NCBI RefSeq assembly: GCF_003412455.1
Contig: NZ_QTJU01000006.1
Span: 124,001-188,000, forward strand
Length of the DNA stretch: 64,000 nucleotides
From: Deminuibacter soli
GTDB lineage: Bacteria > Bacteroidota > Bacteroidia > Chitinophagales > Chitinophagaceae
Reading direction: 5' to 3'
In this document: positions 6,839-16,984 of the stretch, in pieces
How the letters are laid out: every line of letters starts with the position of its first letter
Numbering within the stretch: the first letter of the stretch is position 1
Translations under genes and position numbers: made by a program
The notes under the pieces: model-generated
What the model saw: only the letters and a program-made list of their open reading frames with translations
The model's database searches: none
What the model was told of the DNA's origin: nothing

Positions 6839-9751
6839 TTATTTCGTAATAATCAGGTTCGCGGTGTGCTGTACGCTGGCTGACTGAATTTTTACCACGT
6901 ACATGCCTGCTGCGAGGTGATGTTCTATCCGTGCAATGCCGCTTATTTTTTTCAGCAACACCATTCTGCCATTTACATCCCACACACTTACCGTGGCCTG
7001 CCCGTTTTGTGGTATGCCCTGCACATCGATGTAAAACTGGTTGCCTGCTGCGGGGTTGGGGTACACTTTAATGGCATGTGCGGTAAGTGCCGCCTTGGCT
7101 GCAGTTACGGCCACCTCAGTTGATTGCTGCACAGTACCGCCGGTACGCGCTGCCTGACCCGTTTGCGGATTAATGAACTGCCACATGGCACTGTACCAGC
7201 CGCTTTGCACGCCGCTGTACTGTGCATAACCCAGCTGGCCCTCTACATGAATCCATTCAGATGGCTGCCACCTGTTTTGCAGGTAACTCCATCCGTCGGT
7301 TGCGGCGGCTACCGTCCACATAGCGCTGTACCAGCCGGGGGTAATGCCGCTGCATTGTACTGCACCGTTCTGGTTTTCTACATGCATGTAGTTGCCGGTA
7401 CTGCGGTTTTGCAATAAAATATAGCCACTGCCTGCATCTACCTTGGCCCATTGGTACAGGTTGTTGGCAGAAGATGGATTGGTACCGTATTTCACCTGGC
7501 CATTGCCACCATCATACAAAAACTGCGTAGGCTGCCAGCGGTTTTTGATCTGATAATACACGGTTCCGGTGGATGGTACGGTAATAGTGCTGGTGGCTGT
7601 TTTATTGCCATCCTGTGTAGTTACGGTGATCACAGCAGTTCCGCCTGCAACAGCGGTTACCAAACCACTGCTGTTTACCGTAGCCACAGCTGCATTACTG
7701 CTGCTCCAGCTCACTGTTTTGTTGGTTGCATTGGATGGCGATACGGTTGCCGTTAATTGCTGTGTGGCGCCTGCATTAACGGTTGCCGTGGTTGGACTAA
7801 CGCTAACGCCTGTTACTGCCACGGGTGTGCCGGGATTGGTATCGTACCAGGTATTGTTGAGGTACCAGCCGGTTTTGTTCCTGTTCAAATCTGCCGTTTG
7901 ATTGGTACCATCATTAAAGATCAGGTTGGTGGACGTAATGTTGGTGAAGGTGTAACTATACCAGCCGTTGCCTGCATTGGTCATGTTTACACCGGGCCAG
8001 GTGCCGTCTGCCAGTACGCCTGCGGGCAGCGCACTCCACCAGTATATTTTAATGCCCGTACCCCAGTTGGATGGTTTGTAGAAGTTCACCGTGAAACTGG
8101 TGGCAGCCGTTACCGTGATAGCAGCCGCAGCGGTTTTGTTGCCATCCTGCGTGGTGGCCGTAATGGTAGCTGTGCCTGCTGCAACCGCGGTTACCAGTCC
8201 GCTGGCATTCACGGTAGCTATGCTGTTGTTGCTTGAACTCCAGCTAACCGTTGTATTGGTGGCATTGGCCGGTGCCACCGTCGCGGTTAACTGCCTGGTT
8301 GTACCGGCGCTGATGCTGGCACTGGTTGGACTAACGGTAACACCGGTAACCGGCACCACCGGTACATTGGCATTGGTTAGTACTTTATACTGGTAAGCGC
8401 TTAAAGCCACACTGGCGCCAAGGGTTACCGTGGCGCCTGAATAGGCATCTTTCCAGGTAGAGTTGGCCAGTGCGGCGGGAAGTGTAAAATTGTTTGATGC
8501 ATTTCTGAGATTGGAAAACACCAGCACCTTTTCCGTGCCCGATGTTTTGGTGAACACACAGATATCGTTGTTGGTATAGGAAACAAGCGTGCCGCGCCGC
8601 AGCGCCGTGCTGCTGTTTCTGAAAGCAATGACTTTGGTATACTCTGCCGTAACATCGGGGTTAATGCTCCAATCGATGGTAACAGAAGTAAAGGGGAATG
8701 TAATACGTGTAGGAAAGGCTACTTCCTGCCCGTTGTAAATGAAGGGAACACCTTTCATGTAGGCAGCTACTACAAAAGCAGCCATGGAGCCGGTTTTACC
8801 GCCGAAGAGTTCAAGGGGTGTGCCTTCAGCACCGTTTACATCGTGGTTGGTGAGGTAACGGGTTATTTGCTGGTTGCCCGTTGCACTTGCGTACTCTACG
8901 TTGTTTGAATTGTCGATAGCGGTTGCAGCGCCGCCTGTGAAAATGGGTTTCAGGCTGTTGTAGTAAAACTGCATGCCGAAGTTGTAATCGAACCCGGCAG
9001 TGTAGTTGGCAGCGCGGGTACCTTCTGCCAGCAGCAACAGTTTGTGTGTAGTAATGCCGCGCAATGAACTGATGGCCTGCTGCCAGAAATCAAGCGGCGG
9101 GTTATCTGCAAAATCACAGCGAAAGCCGTCTACATTGGCATTGAACACCCAGGAGCGCATGGCATTGATCATGGCAGTACGCATGCTGGTGCTGGCGAAG
9201 TTGAGGGCTGCCACATCTGTCCAGCCGTTTAAGCTGGTGATGTTACCATTGCCATCGTGCAGGTACCAGTCGGGGTGCTGGGTAATCCAGGGGTGATCCC
9301 AGGAGGTTTGGTTTACCACCCAGTCGAGCATAACGGCCATGCCCCTGCTGTGTGCGCCATCTACCAGCGCGCGTAAATTGGTGAGTGAACCGAATTCACT
9401 GCCCACACTTTGAAAGTCTTTGATGCAGTAGGGAGAGTTAACCGCGTTTAACGTGCCCACGGGATAAACGGGCATCAGGTAAATCACGTTGGTGCCAAGG
9501 GCCTTGATCTGGTCAAGCCGGTTGATAACACCCTGTAAATTGTGAGAAGAACTGAACGCGCGCATGTTTACCTGGTAAATAACCGCGTCGCGTGTGTCGG
9601 GCACACCGGAGAAAGGTGTACCATACTGTGCGGGATCCTGTGCATGTGCCATACCTGCACACAGCAGCCACACAGTTAGCAAGGCATGCGCCAGCAGGCG
9701 CAGCGCCGGAAAGCCCATACGGCTCCCCGGCGATCGTTTTGTTGTTTTCAT
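6839..9751 (-). CDS. Modular T9SS-secreted alpha-amylase (GH13)
   Basis: A 970-residue secreted starch hydrolase. After a signal peptide ending MAHAQ comes a GH13 catalytic domain (about 45-460) with nucleophile D213 in GFRCD, acid/base E243 in AEGTR and TNHD (D304). Conserved region I reads DWVVNQT, with Gln where GH13 normally has His. Next come a Big_2 Ig-like domain (466-547), a CBM26-like starch-binding module (551-638, aromatic-rich with IYWWSALPAG), a second Big_2 (644-725), a beta-trefoil-like region of repeated NRWQP and GWYSAMW motifs (731-861) and a type A Por sorting domain beginning near KVYPNPAAG. It is the last gene of the starch locus, 43 bp after a paralogous lipoprotein amylase. 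I chose the ATG at 9751 because the frame upstream only offers TTG. Confidence 0.9.
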   Translation of the reverse strand: MKTTKRSPGSRMGFPALRLLAHALLTVWLLCAGMAHAQDPAQYGTPFSGVPDTRDAVIYQVNMRAFSSSHNLQGVINRLDQIKALGTNVIYLMPVYPVGTLNAVNSPYCIKDFQSVGSEFGSLTNLRALVDGAHSRGMAVMLDWVVNQTSWDHPWITQHPDWYLHDGNGNITSLNGWTDVAALNFASTSMRTAMINAMRSWVFNANVDGFRCDFADNPPLDFWQQAISSLRGITTHKLLLLAEGTRAANYTAGFDYNFGMQFYYNSLKPIFTGGAATAIDNSNNVEYASATGNQQITRYLTNHDVNGAEGTPLELFGGKTGSMAAFVVAAYMKGVPFIYNGQEVAFPTRITFPFTSVTIDWSINPDVTAEYTKVIAFRNSSTALRRGTLVSYTNNDICVFTKTSGTEKVLVFSNLRNASNNFTLPAALANSTWKDAYSGATVTLGASVALSAYQYKVLTNANVPVVPVTGVTVSPTSASISAGTTRQLTATVAPANATNTTVSWSSSNNSIATVNASGLVTAVAAGTATITATTQDGNKTAAAAITVTAATSFTVNFYKPSNWGTGIKIYWWSALPAGVLADGTWPGVNMTNAGNGWYSYTFTNITSTNLIFNDGTNQTADLNRNKTGWYLNNTWYDTNPGTPVAVTGVSVSPTTATVNAGATQQLTATVSPSNATNKTVSWSSSNAAVATVNSSGLVTAVAGGTAVITVTTQDGNKTATSTITVPSTGTVYYQIKNRWQPTQFLYDGGNGQVKYGTNPSSANNLYQWAKVDAGSGYILLQNRSTGNYMHVENQNGAVQCSGITPGWYSAMWTVAAATDGWSYLQNRWQPSEWIHVEGQLGYAQYSGVQSGWYSAMWQFINPQTGQAARTGGTVQQSTEVAVTAAKAALTAHAIKVYPNPAAGNQFYIDVQGIPQNGQATVSVWDVNGRMVLLKKISGIARIEHHLAAGMYVVKIQSASVQHTANLIITK

Positions 9752-9794
9752 ACGCAATATTTAATCGTTAGCAAATGACAAAGTCATTGGAGTA

Positions 9795-11183
9795 CTAGGG
9801 ATTCTGCAACACCAGGTACCCGTACGGCTGCAAAGCAACCTGGCTTTGAATGGTAATGGCGGTACCATCAAAAGCATTCTTCCAGCTGCTGTTGGCGAGC
9901 GCAGCAGGCAGCGTATAACTCACTGCCTTGTTGCGCAGGTTAACCAGCACCAGCACTTTCTGATTATTCAGCACACGTGTAAACGCACAAACATCCTGAT
10001 CGCTGTAACTGGTGTATGCACCCCTTCTCAGCGCTTCATTACTGTTGTGCAAAGCGATGATTCTCTTGTATTCCGCAGTCATATCAGCATTCAGTGTCCA
10101 GTCTATCACCGTGCTGTTGTTAAAGAAGTTCAGTTTAACCGGGCAGCCTTTTTCCTGCCCGTTATAGATCATGGGAACGGATGTAGTGAATGCAGCAGCT
10201 GCAAAGGCCGCAAGCGAACCCTGCTTACCGCCCAGTAAGTCCAGCGGTGTGCCATCGCTGTTGTCTACATCGTGGTTGCTGATGTAACGCACCGCGCGGC
10301 TGTCTGTACCGGCGAGGTTGTATTCAACGGTATTGACTGAATCAATGCTTTGCACTGATCCGTTCTTTGCGTAAATGTTGTTCACCAGGTTGTAGTAAAA
10401 GCCCATGGCGTATTTCAGCTGGAAGCCGCTGAGGAAATGATCCGTACGGGTGCCTTCTGCAAACAGCAGCAGTTTGTGTGTGCGGATGGCACGCAGCGAA
10501 TCGATGGCTTGTTTCCAGAAACCGGCAGGTACAAAATCAGCCGCATCACAACGGTAGCCATCAATATTGGCATTGTATACCCAGTATTTCATGGCTTTGA
10601 TCATGGCGCTGCGCATATCGGCATTGCCGTAGTTGAGTGCCGCCACATCGTTCCACCCGGTGTTTACAGGTGAGATGATGTTGCCTGCTGCATCCTGCTG
10701 GTACCAGCTTTTGTTGGCTGTCCATGCATTGTCCCAGGCGGTATGGTTGGCTACCCAATCGAACAGCACGGCCATGCCCCTGTTGTGTGCTTCCTGCACC
10801 AGGGTGCGCAAATCAGCGAGTGTACCAAACTCAGCGTTTACGCCTGTGTAGTCTTTCACGCAATACGGCGAGTTCACCGACTTAACGGTACCCACGGGAT
10901 AAACGGGCATCAGGTACAATACGTTTACACCAAGGGCCCTGATGGAATCGAGCCGGCTTTGTACGCCTTTAAAATCGTGCGTGCTGCTGAATGCGTGGAT
11001 GTTTACCTGGTAAATCACGGCATCCGGTGCATCGGGTACCTGTGCGTAAGGTGTGCCATATTGTACGGAATCTTTTACTGCGGGCACAGGCCCGGTGGTA
11101 TTGCCGGGCGCTGTGCTGCTGGTTTTGCTGCATGCAAGCAGCAGCCATGTAATTAATAATCCCAGTTTGTTCAAAGTAACCAT
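9795..11183 (-). CDS. Surface lipoprotein alpha-amylase, SusG-like (GH13)
   Basis: A 462-residue GH13 enzyme with a lipoprotein signal (LLAC, Cys18), so likely tethered to the outer membrane and acting on starch bound by SusD/SusE. Catalytic motifs are complete: FDWVANHT (D142, H147), GYRCD (D213, nucleophile), AEGTR (E243, acid/base) and ISNHD (D305). A short beta C-terminal domain ends the protein and no CBM is visible, unlike B. theta SusG, which carries an internal CBM58. It is closely similar to the catalytic domain of the next gene, sharing DAVIYQVN, HAFSSTH/RAFSSSH and YLMPVYPVGT, so the two are a tandem duplication. It is 14 bp after the SusE-like gene and clearly in the same operon. 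Confidence 0.88.
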   Translation of the reverse strand: MVTLNKLGLLITWLLLACSKTSSTAPGNTTGPVPAVKDSVQYGTPYAQVPDAPDAVIYQVNIHAFSSTHDFKGVQSRLDSIRALGVNVLYLMPVYPVGTVKSVNSPYCVKDYTGVNAEFGTLADLRTLVQEAHNRGMAVLFDWVANHTAWDNAWTANKSWYQQDAAGNIISPVNTGWNDVAALNYGNADMRSAMIKAMKYWVYNANIDGYRCDAADFVPAGFWKQAIDSLRAIRTHKLLLFAEGTRTDHFLSGFQLKYAMGFYYNLVNNIYAKNGSVQSIDSVNTVEYNLAGTDSRAVRYISNHDVDNSDGTPLDLLGGKQGSLAAFAAAAFTTSVPMIYNGQEKGCPVKLNFFNNSTVIDWTLNADMTAEYKRIIALHNSNEALRRGAYTSYSDQDVCAFTRVLNNQKVLVLVNLRNKAVSYTLPAALANSSWKNAFDGTAITIQSQVALQPYGYLVLQNP

Positions 11184-11197
11184 GGTTGCTGTTGCTT

Positions 11198-12289
11198 TTA
11201 GTTTTTCCGGAGGCTGTAGGTATACTTGCCGCCAGTATGTAAATCAAGTGTAATGGTGTAGTTGCCGTCTTCTGTTACAGAGAGATTGCTGAGGCCGTCT
11301 GTATAACCGAGGAAGGGGTTATCTGCATAAGCCAGTTTGCCGGTATTGTCTATGCCAAAGTCAATCTTCCATTCGTTGTTGGCCCTGAACTTGAAGGAGC
11401 CGTTCTTTTTCATGGCCGCCTGTACCGTCCATACCTGTGCGGTTGCATCGTATTGCAGCTGCGTATCGTTGTCCCAGCCGCCAGGTGTGGCGTCGCCGAT
11501 AATGCCCCAGGTTACGCGTGTGGCTGTCCATACGTTTTTGTTGAGGTCAGCAGTGAGGTAATAGTAACCGCCGTCTGGTACAGATAAACCGGCAGCATTG
11601 CCGTCTGTACTGAAGGTGCCGTTACCACCGTCTCCATAGTTGGTGTGGTTCCAGTCGGGTGCATTGGTGAACTTAAAGTAGTGCTGACCGGGCGCTGCCA
11701 TGTACACATATCCTTCGTACAAACCGGCTTTGCCGTTTACAGCGCCGAGTTTGGGTGCAGATGCAGGATCCCAGTTCTGGTAATCACCGGGTATATACAT
11801 GTCCAGCGCATAAGAGGTCACCTGCAGGGAAAGCGTGTTGGTATACACCGGCGGCACTGTTGAAGCTGTACCGTTGTATTGGTTCACCGTGGCTTTTACA
11901 CGCGCCACCAATGTGCTGGCAGCACCGGGTGTAAGGCCCATGCTATTGAGCAGGTTATTGAGGTCTTTACCCACAAAGGCATACTGCAGGCCGCTTACGG
12001 TATAGAACTTCGCATTGGCCCAGTCATTCGCCGTGTCTTTCGGCGCAGCGAGCTGAAAAGTATAACTCACTACAGCGCCATTGCCAAAGCTGGCAGCTTT
12101 CCACTGAAAGGTTACGGCCGTATCGTTTTCTGTTGCCTGTGTTAATACAATGGCGGCACTGGTTGAAGTAAGTGCATTGCCGGTTTGAAACTGCCCTGGC
12201 TGCAGGTTGTACTGCACGGCATCTTTTTTACATGACGCCACACTAAGCAGCGCCAGTACAGCAAGGATATATTTGGTTATTTTTTGCAT
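11198..12289 (-). CDS. susE: SusE/SusF-like starch-binding lipoprotein
   Basis: A 363-residue outer-membrane lipoprotein with lipobox SVASC in its first 25 residues. The N-terminal part has an Ig-like SusE fold, and the C-terminal half carries two starch-binding-type modules containing YIPGDYQNWDP and GIIGDATPGGWDND, each with aromatic residues that would stack on glucan. Proteins of this family hold starch at the cell surface next to SusCD. It lies 26 bp after susD and 14 bp before the lipoprotein amylase. The frame extends to a TTG overlapping the susD stop, but the ATG at 12289 gives a standard signal peptide. Two modules rather than three makes it SusE-like rather than SusF-like; the assignment is by family and position. 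Confidence 0.85.
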   Translation of the reverse strand: MQKITKYILAVLALLSVASCKKDAVQYNLQPGQFQTGNALTSTSAAIVLTQATENDTAVTFQWKAASFGNGAVVSYTFQLAAPKDTANDWANAKFYTVSGLQYAFVGKDLNNLLNSMGLTPGAASTLVARVKATVNQYNGTASTVPPVYTNTLSLQVTSYALDMYIPGDYQNWDPASAPKLGAVNGKAGLYEGYVYMAAPGQHYFKFTNAPDWNHTNYGDGGNGTFSTDGNAAGLSVPDGGYYYLTADLNKNVWTATRVTWGIIGDATPGGWDNDTQLQYDATAQVWTVQAAMKKNGSFKFRANNEWKIDFGIDNTGKLAYADNPFLGYTDGLSNLSVTEDGNYTITLDLHTGGKYTYSLRKN

Positions 12290-12315
12290 ACAAGCATGTT
12301 TAACAGCGTTAAAGA

Positions 12316-13911
12316 TCAATAGCCGCTATTCTGTTTAAGATTGGGGTTGGCAATGGTTTCAGCAGATGGAATGGGGAACAGCGCAAAGTGTGCATCTACA
12401 CCCGCACCGTTTTTCACACCGCCTTTCCACGGCCACAGGTAGGTATTGCCGGTAAATTGCTCAAAACGGATGAGGTCTGTTCTGCGAAAGCCTTCCCAGT
12501 ATAATTCACGCATGCGCTCGTTCAGCACATCCTGCAATGCAATGCTGCCGAGGTTGCCGCTGCTGTTCCCATAGGCCCTTGTGCGCAGCAGGTTGATGTA
12601 CTGTAATGCCGTTGCATTGCTGCCGCCCGCACCACCACGCAAAACTGCTTCTGCATATACCAGGTACATTTCTGCCAGCCTGAACAGCGGGAAGTCTGTA
12701 CGGCACAATACGCCGTTGGCTGATGGTGGTGTAGCACCTTTGGAGGTAAGGTTGTTGAATTTGTATACAGCCAGCCCGTCGTTGAAGGTGAGTACATCGT
12801 TTACTTCCAGGTTGCCCGGACCAAACTGTGCGCGGGAATCTGTTGCGCCACTGTAATCGCCGAATACCTGGGGCAGACTTTTGGTGCTCCTGTTACCCAG
12901 CCAGCCACCACCCGGTATGCCGTAAGCTTTGTTATCGGCTACATTGGTGCCATGTGCAGCGCAAATCAGGAAAGTAGTACCACCATAGTTTTGTGAGTTG
13001 ATAGCATCGTAAGCAATAGGCAGAATGACTTCGGTATTGGCTATATTGTTATCGCCCATGAACAGCGATTTAAAGCTGCCCTGCAATGCATAACCTGCGC
13101 CGATTACTTTCTGTGCATAGGTAATGGCATCTCCATAATGTTCTGTACCGGTATATACTTTTGCATTCAGGTACAGGCGCGCCAGCAAGGCCCATGCAGC
13201 ACCCTGATCGGCACGTGCGTATTCATTTTGCCGTGCAGGTACAAGGTCTGCATCAATGGCTTTCAGTTCAGCTTCTACATATTTAAACAGATCGGCCCTG
13301 GAAATCTGCGGGGGAATGAATTTACCAATGGGATCTTTCTCTGTAACAAAGGGCGGGTTGCCAAACAAATCCATCAGCACCCAGTACTGGTAAGCACGCA
13401 GGAAACGCGCTTCAGCCCTGAAGTTGCGGATGGTGGCAGCATCGCCTTCCTTAAAACCACGTGCGGCAATTTTATCATCGGCACTCTCCCTGATCAGTTC
13501 ATTACACACGGTGATCTGGTACAGGCTGCGCGCATACAATGCATTCACCAGTACATTGGAGGATGTCCAGTTAATGTTATGGAACGCCTGCAGATTGGCA
13601 TCGTTCCAGGCACATACGGCCTCATCAGTGGTAAGCTCCTGTAAGTTCCAGTAAGCACGTACAAAATCGGTAGTACCTGCATCGGTGATGCCGGCAATGT
13701 TGATATCGGAAACGCCCACGCCGCTGCTGCTCACCAGCGAGTAACTGCCGTATACTTTGGCAAGTACCTGTTTATAGCCATCCATGGTGGCGTATTGTTT
13801 ATCGGCAGTATTGGCATTGAGCGGCTGCAGGTTCAGGTCTTTGGTGCATGATGCAAAACCCAGCATCAGCGCCAGTACCGGCAGCAGTATAGGATAAGTG
13901 TATTTCTTCAT
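12316..13911 (-). CDS. susD: SusD-like starch-binding outer-membrane lipoprotein
   Basis: A 531-residue RagB/SusD family lipoprotein (lipobox GFASC, Cys22). It forms the lid of the SusC channel and binds glucan at the surface. Family hallmarks include the N-terminal SusD-like TPR region, the segment RAEARFLRAYQYWVLMDLFG with PPFV after it, and the C-terminal RERMRELYWEGFRRTDLIRF-type helix (seen as NERMRELYWEGFRRTDLIRF) followed by LFPIPSAE. It lies 21 bp downstream of susC. The conserved RELxWEGxRxxDLxR motif and length are typical. The substrate, starch or malto-oligosaccharide, is inferred from the flanking amylases and GH31 enzyme. Confidence 0.93.
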   Translation of the reverse strand: MKKYTYPILLPVLALMLGFASCTKDLNLQPLNANTADKQYATMDGYKQVLAKVYGSYSLVSSSGVGVSDINIAGITDAGTTDFVRAYWNLQELTTDEAVCAWNDANLQAFHNINWTSSNVLVNALYARSLYQITVCNELIRESADDKIAARGFKEGDAATIRNFRAEARFLRAYQYWVLMDLFGNPPFVTEKDPIGKFIPPQISRADLFKYVEAELKAIDADLVPARQNEYARADQGAAWALLARLYLNAKVYTGTEHYGDAITYAQKVIGAGYALQGSFKSLFMGDNNIANTEVILPIAYDAINSQNYGGTTFLICAAHGTNVADNKAYGIPGGGWLGNRSTKSLPQVFGDYSGATDSRAQFGPGNLEVNDVLTFNDGLAVYKFNNLTSKGATPPSANGVLCRTDFPLFRLAEMYLVYAEAVLRGGAGGSNATALQYINLLRTRAYGNSSGNLGSIALQDVLNERMRELYWEGFRRTDLIRFEQFTGNTYLWPWKGGVKNGAGVDAHFALFPIPSAETIANPNLKQNSGY

Positions 13912-13932
13912 AATGACTTTTTTTAACCGTTT

Positions 13933-16896
13933 TTAGAATTGCAGACTGGCACCGAGTACAAACGTGCGGGGTCTTGGGTAAATGGTGTTGTCGATACCGC
14001 CGTAGATTTCAGGATCAAGTCCTTTGTACCTGGTAATGGTGAACACGTTCTGGCAGTTGGCATTTAAACGCAGTCCCACCTTGTTGTTCAGTATGCGGCC
14101 TACGGTATAGGCTACACCAAGGTTGTCCATCTTCAGGAAAGAAGCGTTTTCGATGTAGTAATCAGATTGTGACTGACCATATACAAACTGTGTATTGTAC
14201 ACATCACGCAGGCTGTTGGCCAGGTAACCCAGCGGGTTCAGGATGTTTGACTTCAATGAACCGGTAGCAATGCCATTGTACATATAGTTACCGATATTGG
14301 CACGCAGCACGGTATTCACCGCCCATTTGCCATAGGTAAACTGCGTGGTAAAGCCCAGTACAAATTTGGGGAAGGGTGATTTGTAGCGGTACAGGTCGTT
14401 CTGGTTAATGATGCCATCACCATTAATGTCAGCGAACACGCCTTCAACAGGTTTGCCGTTGCGGTATTGCTGGTGATATACATAGAATGAATTGGCCTGG
14501 TAACCTACGGAGTTGATCTGGATAATGCCATTACCGGTTAAGGTACCCGGATAGGTAGAATCTTTGGTAGCAGTGAGGTTGGTGATCTTGTTCTGGTTGT
14601 ATGATGCATTAAAACCAATATCCCAGCTGTATTTGGCAGTCTTCAGCACGGTAGCATTGATGGCCATTTCCACACCTTTGTTCTCTACATTACCTACATT
14701 GGTTAAAATGGTGCTGCTGAAGTTAGAGCCTGAAGGAATAGGAATGGTGTTCAGCAGGTCTTTCGTTTTCTTGTAGTAGAAATCAAAGCTGCCGCTGATG
14801 CGGTTGTTGAGGAAACCATAATCTACACCGGCATTATAGCTGCTGGTCTGCTCCCATTTTATACCGGCATCATAGGCAGCAGGTGTGCCCATGTAATAGT
14901 ATTTATCGCCGAACTGTACGGCAGATCCGTTACCGCTTAAAGAATACACGCTCTGGTAAGGATAGTTGTAAATACCATCCTGGTTACCGGTAACACCATA
15001 GCTCAAGCGCAGCTTCAGATCGCTGAGCGCTTTGGCATTTTCCAGGAAAGATTCTTTGTTTACACGCCAGGTAAACGCTACCGAAGGGAAGGTTCCCCAA
15101 CGCGTGGCAGGCGCAAAACGGGAAGATCCATCTGAACGGATAGAGGCAGCAACAATGTATTTGCCATCATACGTATAAATCAAACGGCCGTAGTAAGAGA
15201 TGAGAGTATTCTCCGGTTTATCCATCTTGTACAGTGGTATGCTGCCGGGAATGGTATCGCCATTGGCCCTGATGGCGGGATAGTTATAGTTGGTGGTTAG
15301 GTTGTTGTAGTAGCCATAACCCGCTGTTACATTCACATTGCTTTTCAGGGGCTTGATGTCTTTGGTATAGTTCAGGTAAAACTCCCCTACTTTATTACCA
15401 ATTTTATTGGCGTATTGGTTGTGCTGACCACCATCAAGGAAGTTCTGTGCGGCATAGGCAGGCACATCAATTTTACCGTCGCCTTTGGCAATATCATAAC
15501 CCAGGTTCAGGTTGGCATGCAGTTCGGGTAAGAAATGAAAGCTGTAATCAAACTGTATGTTGCCATAGCTGCGCTGCACGGTGCTGCGGTTGTTGTACAA
15601 CTCAAGCAGGGCAACCGGGTTGCGCGGTGCCAGCTTGTTCAGCGTAACATCGCCGGAAGCTGCATCTACAGATGCCCACTCAAAATAGTTGCCATAGGGT
15701 GAAGCGGCATGAACGGGCTGTGTGGGATCGAAGTAGGCGGCCGAGCTGATGGCTGCGTTGTTGGCAAAACGTGTTTTGTTGTAGGCGCCTTTCAGGTTCA
15801 GGTCTATTTTCAGGTGGTTATCCAGCAGGCGCGGACTTAATGAGATACCTGCTGAAATACGCTGCAGGTTGTCTGTTTTCAGCAGACCATCCTGGTTTAG
15901 GTAGCCTACGGAGAAACGGTAAGGCATGTTCTTTAACGCACCGGATACGCTCAGGTTATTGTCGGTACTAATGGCTGTCTGGTATATCTCTTTCTGCCAA
16001 TCGGTATTGGCGCTGCCCAGTAAAGATTTATAGGTATGCGTGTTGTCAAATGTACCGCCACCCAGTGAATCTACATAACTGCGGAACTCGGCAGCAGACT
16101 GCACATCCATTTTTTTAGCCAGTGTTGCGGCAGACACCTGTGTACTGAAACTGAATGTGGGCGTGCCTCTTGTGCCTTTCTTGGTAGTAATGATAATAAC
16201 ACCATTCGACGCCCTTGAACCATAGATGGCGGTAGACGCCGCATCTTTCAGTACGGTGAAAGATTCAATATCGTTGGGGTTAATCAAACTGAGTGAATTG
16301 GAAGCGCCATAAATGTTATTGCCGCTCAGGGGCACACCATCTATCACAATCAGCGGGTCGTTACTGGCATTGAGTGAAGCACCGCCGCGTATGCGAATGG
16401 TACTGCCTGCACCTGGTGAGCCGCTGTTGGAGGTGATGCTTACACCGGCCACTTTACCGGCGATGAGTTGCTCAGGCGTGGTAATACTGCCCTGCTGAAA
16501 GTCCTTCGCAGTTACAGTGGCAATAGCGCCGGTTACTTCTTTGCGGCGTGCGGTACCATAACCAATCACCACCACATCGTTCAATGGTGATGCATTGGAA
16601 GTAAGTGTAACACTGAGTTGTGCTGCGGCTTTCACCAGCAAGGTATCGTACCCGATATGTGTTAGCTGCAGCTGCGCATCGGCAGGTGCAGTTAAGGTAA
16701 AATTGCCTTTGGCATCCGAGACTGTTCCTTTTTCTGTTCCGGCAATACGCACTGAGACATAATCCACCGGTTCTCCTTTTTCATTCTTTACAGAACCGTG
16801 TACCTGTATGCCAGGTGACTGCGCCTTTGCCTTCAGCAGCAGTGCGCTGCACAGGCATAGCAGTAAGAGCATCGTTGAAATGCGGGGTAAATTCAT
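13933..16896 (-). CDS. susC: SusC-like TonB-linked outer-membrane transporter
   Basis: A 987-residue TonB-dependent transporter of the SusC/RagA class. In order: signal peptide ending KAKAQ, a CarboxypepD_reg beta-sandwich (GSVKNEKGEPVDYVSVRI), the SusC signature VIGYGTARRKEVTGA, a plug domain with RIRGGASLNASNDPLIVIDG and VLKDAASTAIYGSR, and a 22-strand barrel ending in a terminal Phe (LGASLQF). It imports oligosaccharides released by the surface amylases, paired with SusD, energised by TonB. I use the ATG at 16896 rather than the TTG at 16905. It follows the GH31 gene by 153 bp, a gap that holds an intergenic repeat. A promoter may lie there, although no TAnnTTTG match was seen. Confidence 0.93.
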   Translation of the reverse strand: MNLPRISTMLLLLCLCSALLLKAKAQSPGIQVHGSVKNEKGEPVDYVSVRIAGTEKGTVSDAKGNFTLTAPADAQLQLTHIGYDTLLVKAAAQLSVTLTSNASPLNDVVVIGYGTARRKEVTGAIATVTAKDFQQGSITTPEQLIAGKVAGVSITSNSGSPGAGSTIRIRGGASLNASNDPLIVIDGVPLSGNNIYGASNSLSLINPNDIESFTVLKDAASTAIYGSRASNGVIIITTKKGTRGTPTFSFSTQVSAATLAKKMDVQSAAEFRSYVDSLGGGTFDNTHTYKSLLGSANTDWQKEIYQTAISTDNNLSVSGALKNMPYRFSVGYLNQDGLLKTDNLQRISAGISLSPRLLDNHLKIDLNLKGAYNKTRFANNAAISSAAYFDPTQPVHAASPYGNYFEWASVDAASGDVTLNKLAPRNPVALLELYNNRSTVQRSYGNIQFDYSFHFLPELHANLNLGYDIAKGDGKIDVPAYAAQNFLDGGQHNQYANKIGNKVGEFYLNYTKDIKPLKSNVNVTAGYGYYNNLTTNYNYPAIRANGDTIPGSIPLYKMDKPENTLISYYGRLIYTYDGKYIVAASIRSDGSSRFAPATRWGTFPSVAFTWRVNKESFLENAKALSDLKLRLSYGVTGNQDGIYNYPYQSVYSLSGNGSAVQFGDKYYYMGTPAAYDAGIKWEQTSSYNAGVDYGFLNNRISGSFDFYYKKTKDLLNTIPIPSGSNFSSTILTNVGNVENKGVEMAINATVLKTAKYSWDIGFNASYNQNKITNLTATKDSTYPGTLTGNGIIQINSVGYQANSFYVYHQQYRNGKPVEGVFADINGDGIINQNDLYRYKSPFPKFVLGFTTQFTYGKWAVNTVLRANIGNYMYNGIATGSLKSNILNPLGYLANSLRDVYNTQFVYGQSQSDYYIENASFLKMDNLGVAYTVGRILNNKVGLRLNANCQNVFTITRYKGLDPEIYGGIDNTIYPRPRTFVLGASLQF

Positions 16897-16984
16897 ATAT
16901 GACAAGTTAAAGTGAAGAAGCGCTGTTAGTTAATATGTGGTGATTAATATTGAATCAATGTTGCTAGTTAAGCATTATCTATTT

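Noticed and set aside
7451-8396. Long plus-strand frames rich in Val and Ala across the large amylase gene
   Set aside because: They are shadows of the repetitive Ig-like domains on the minus strand. They lack start signals and domain motifs.
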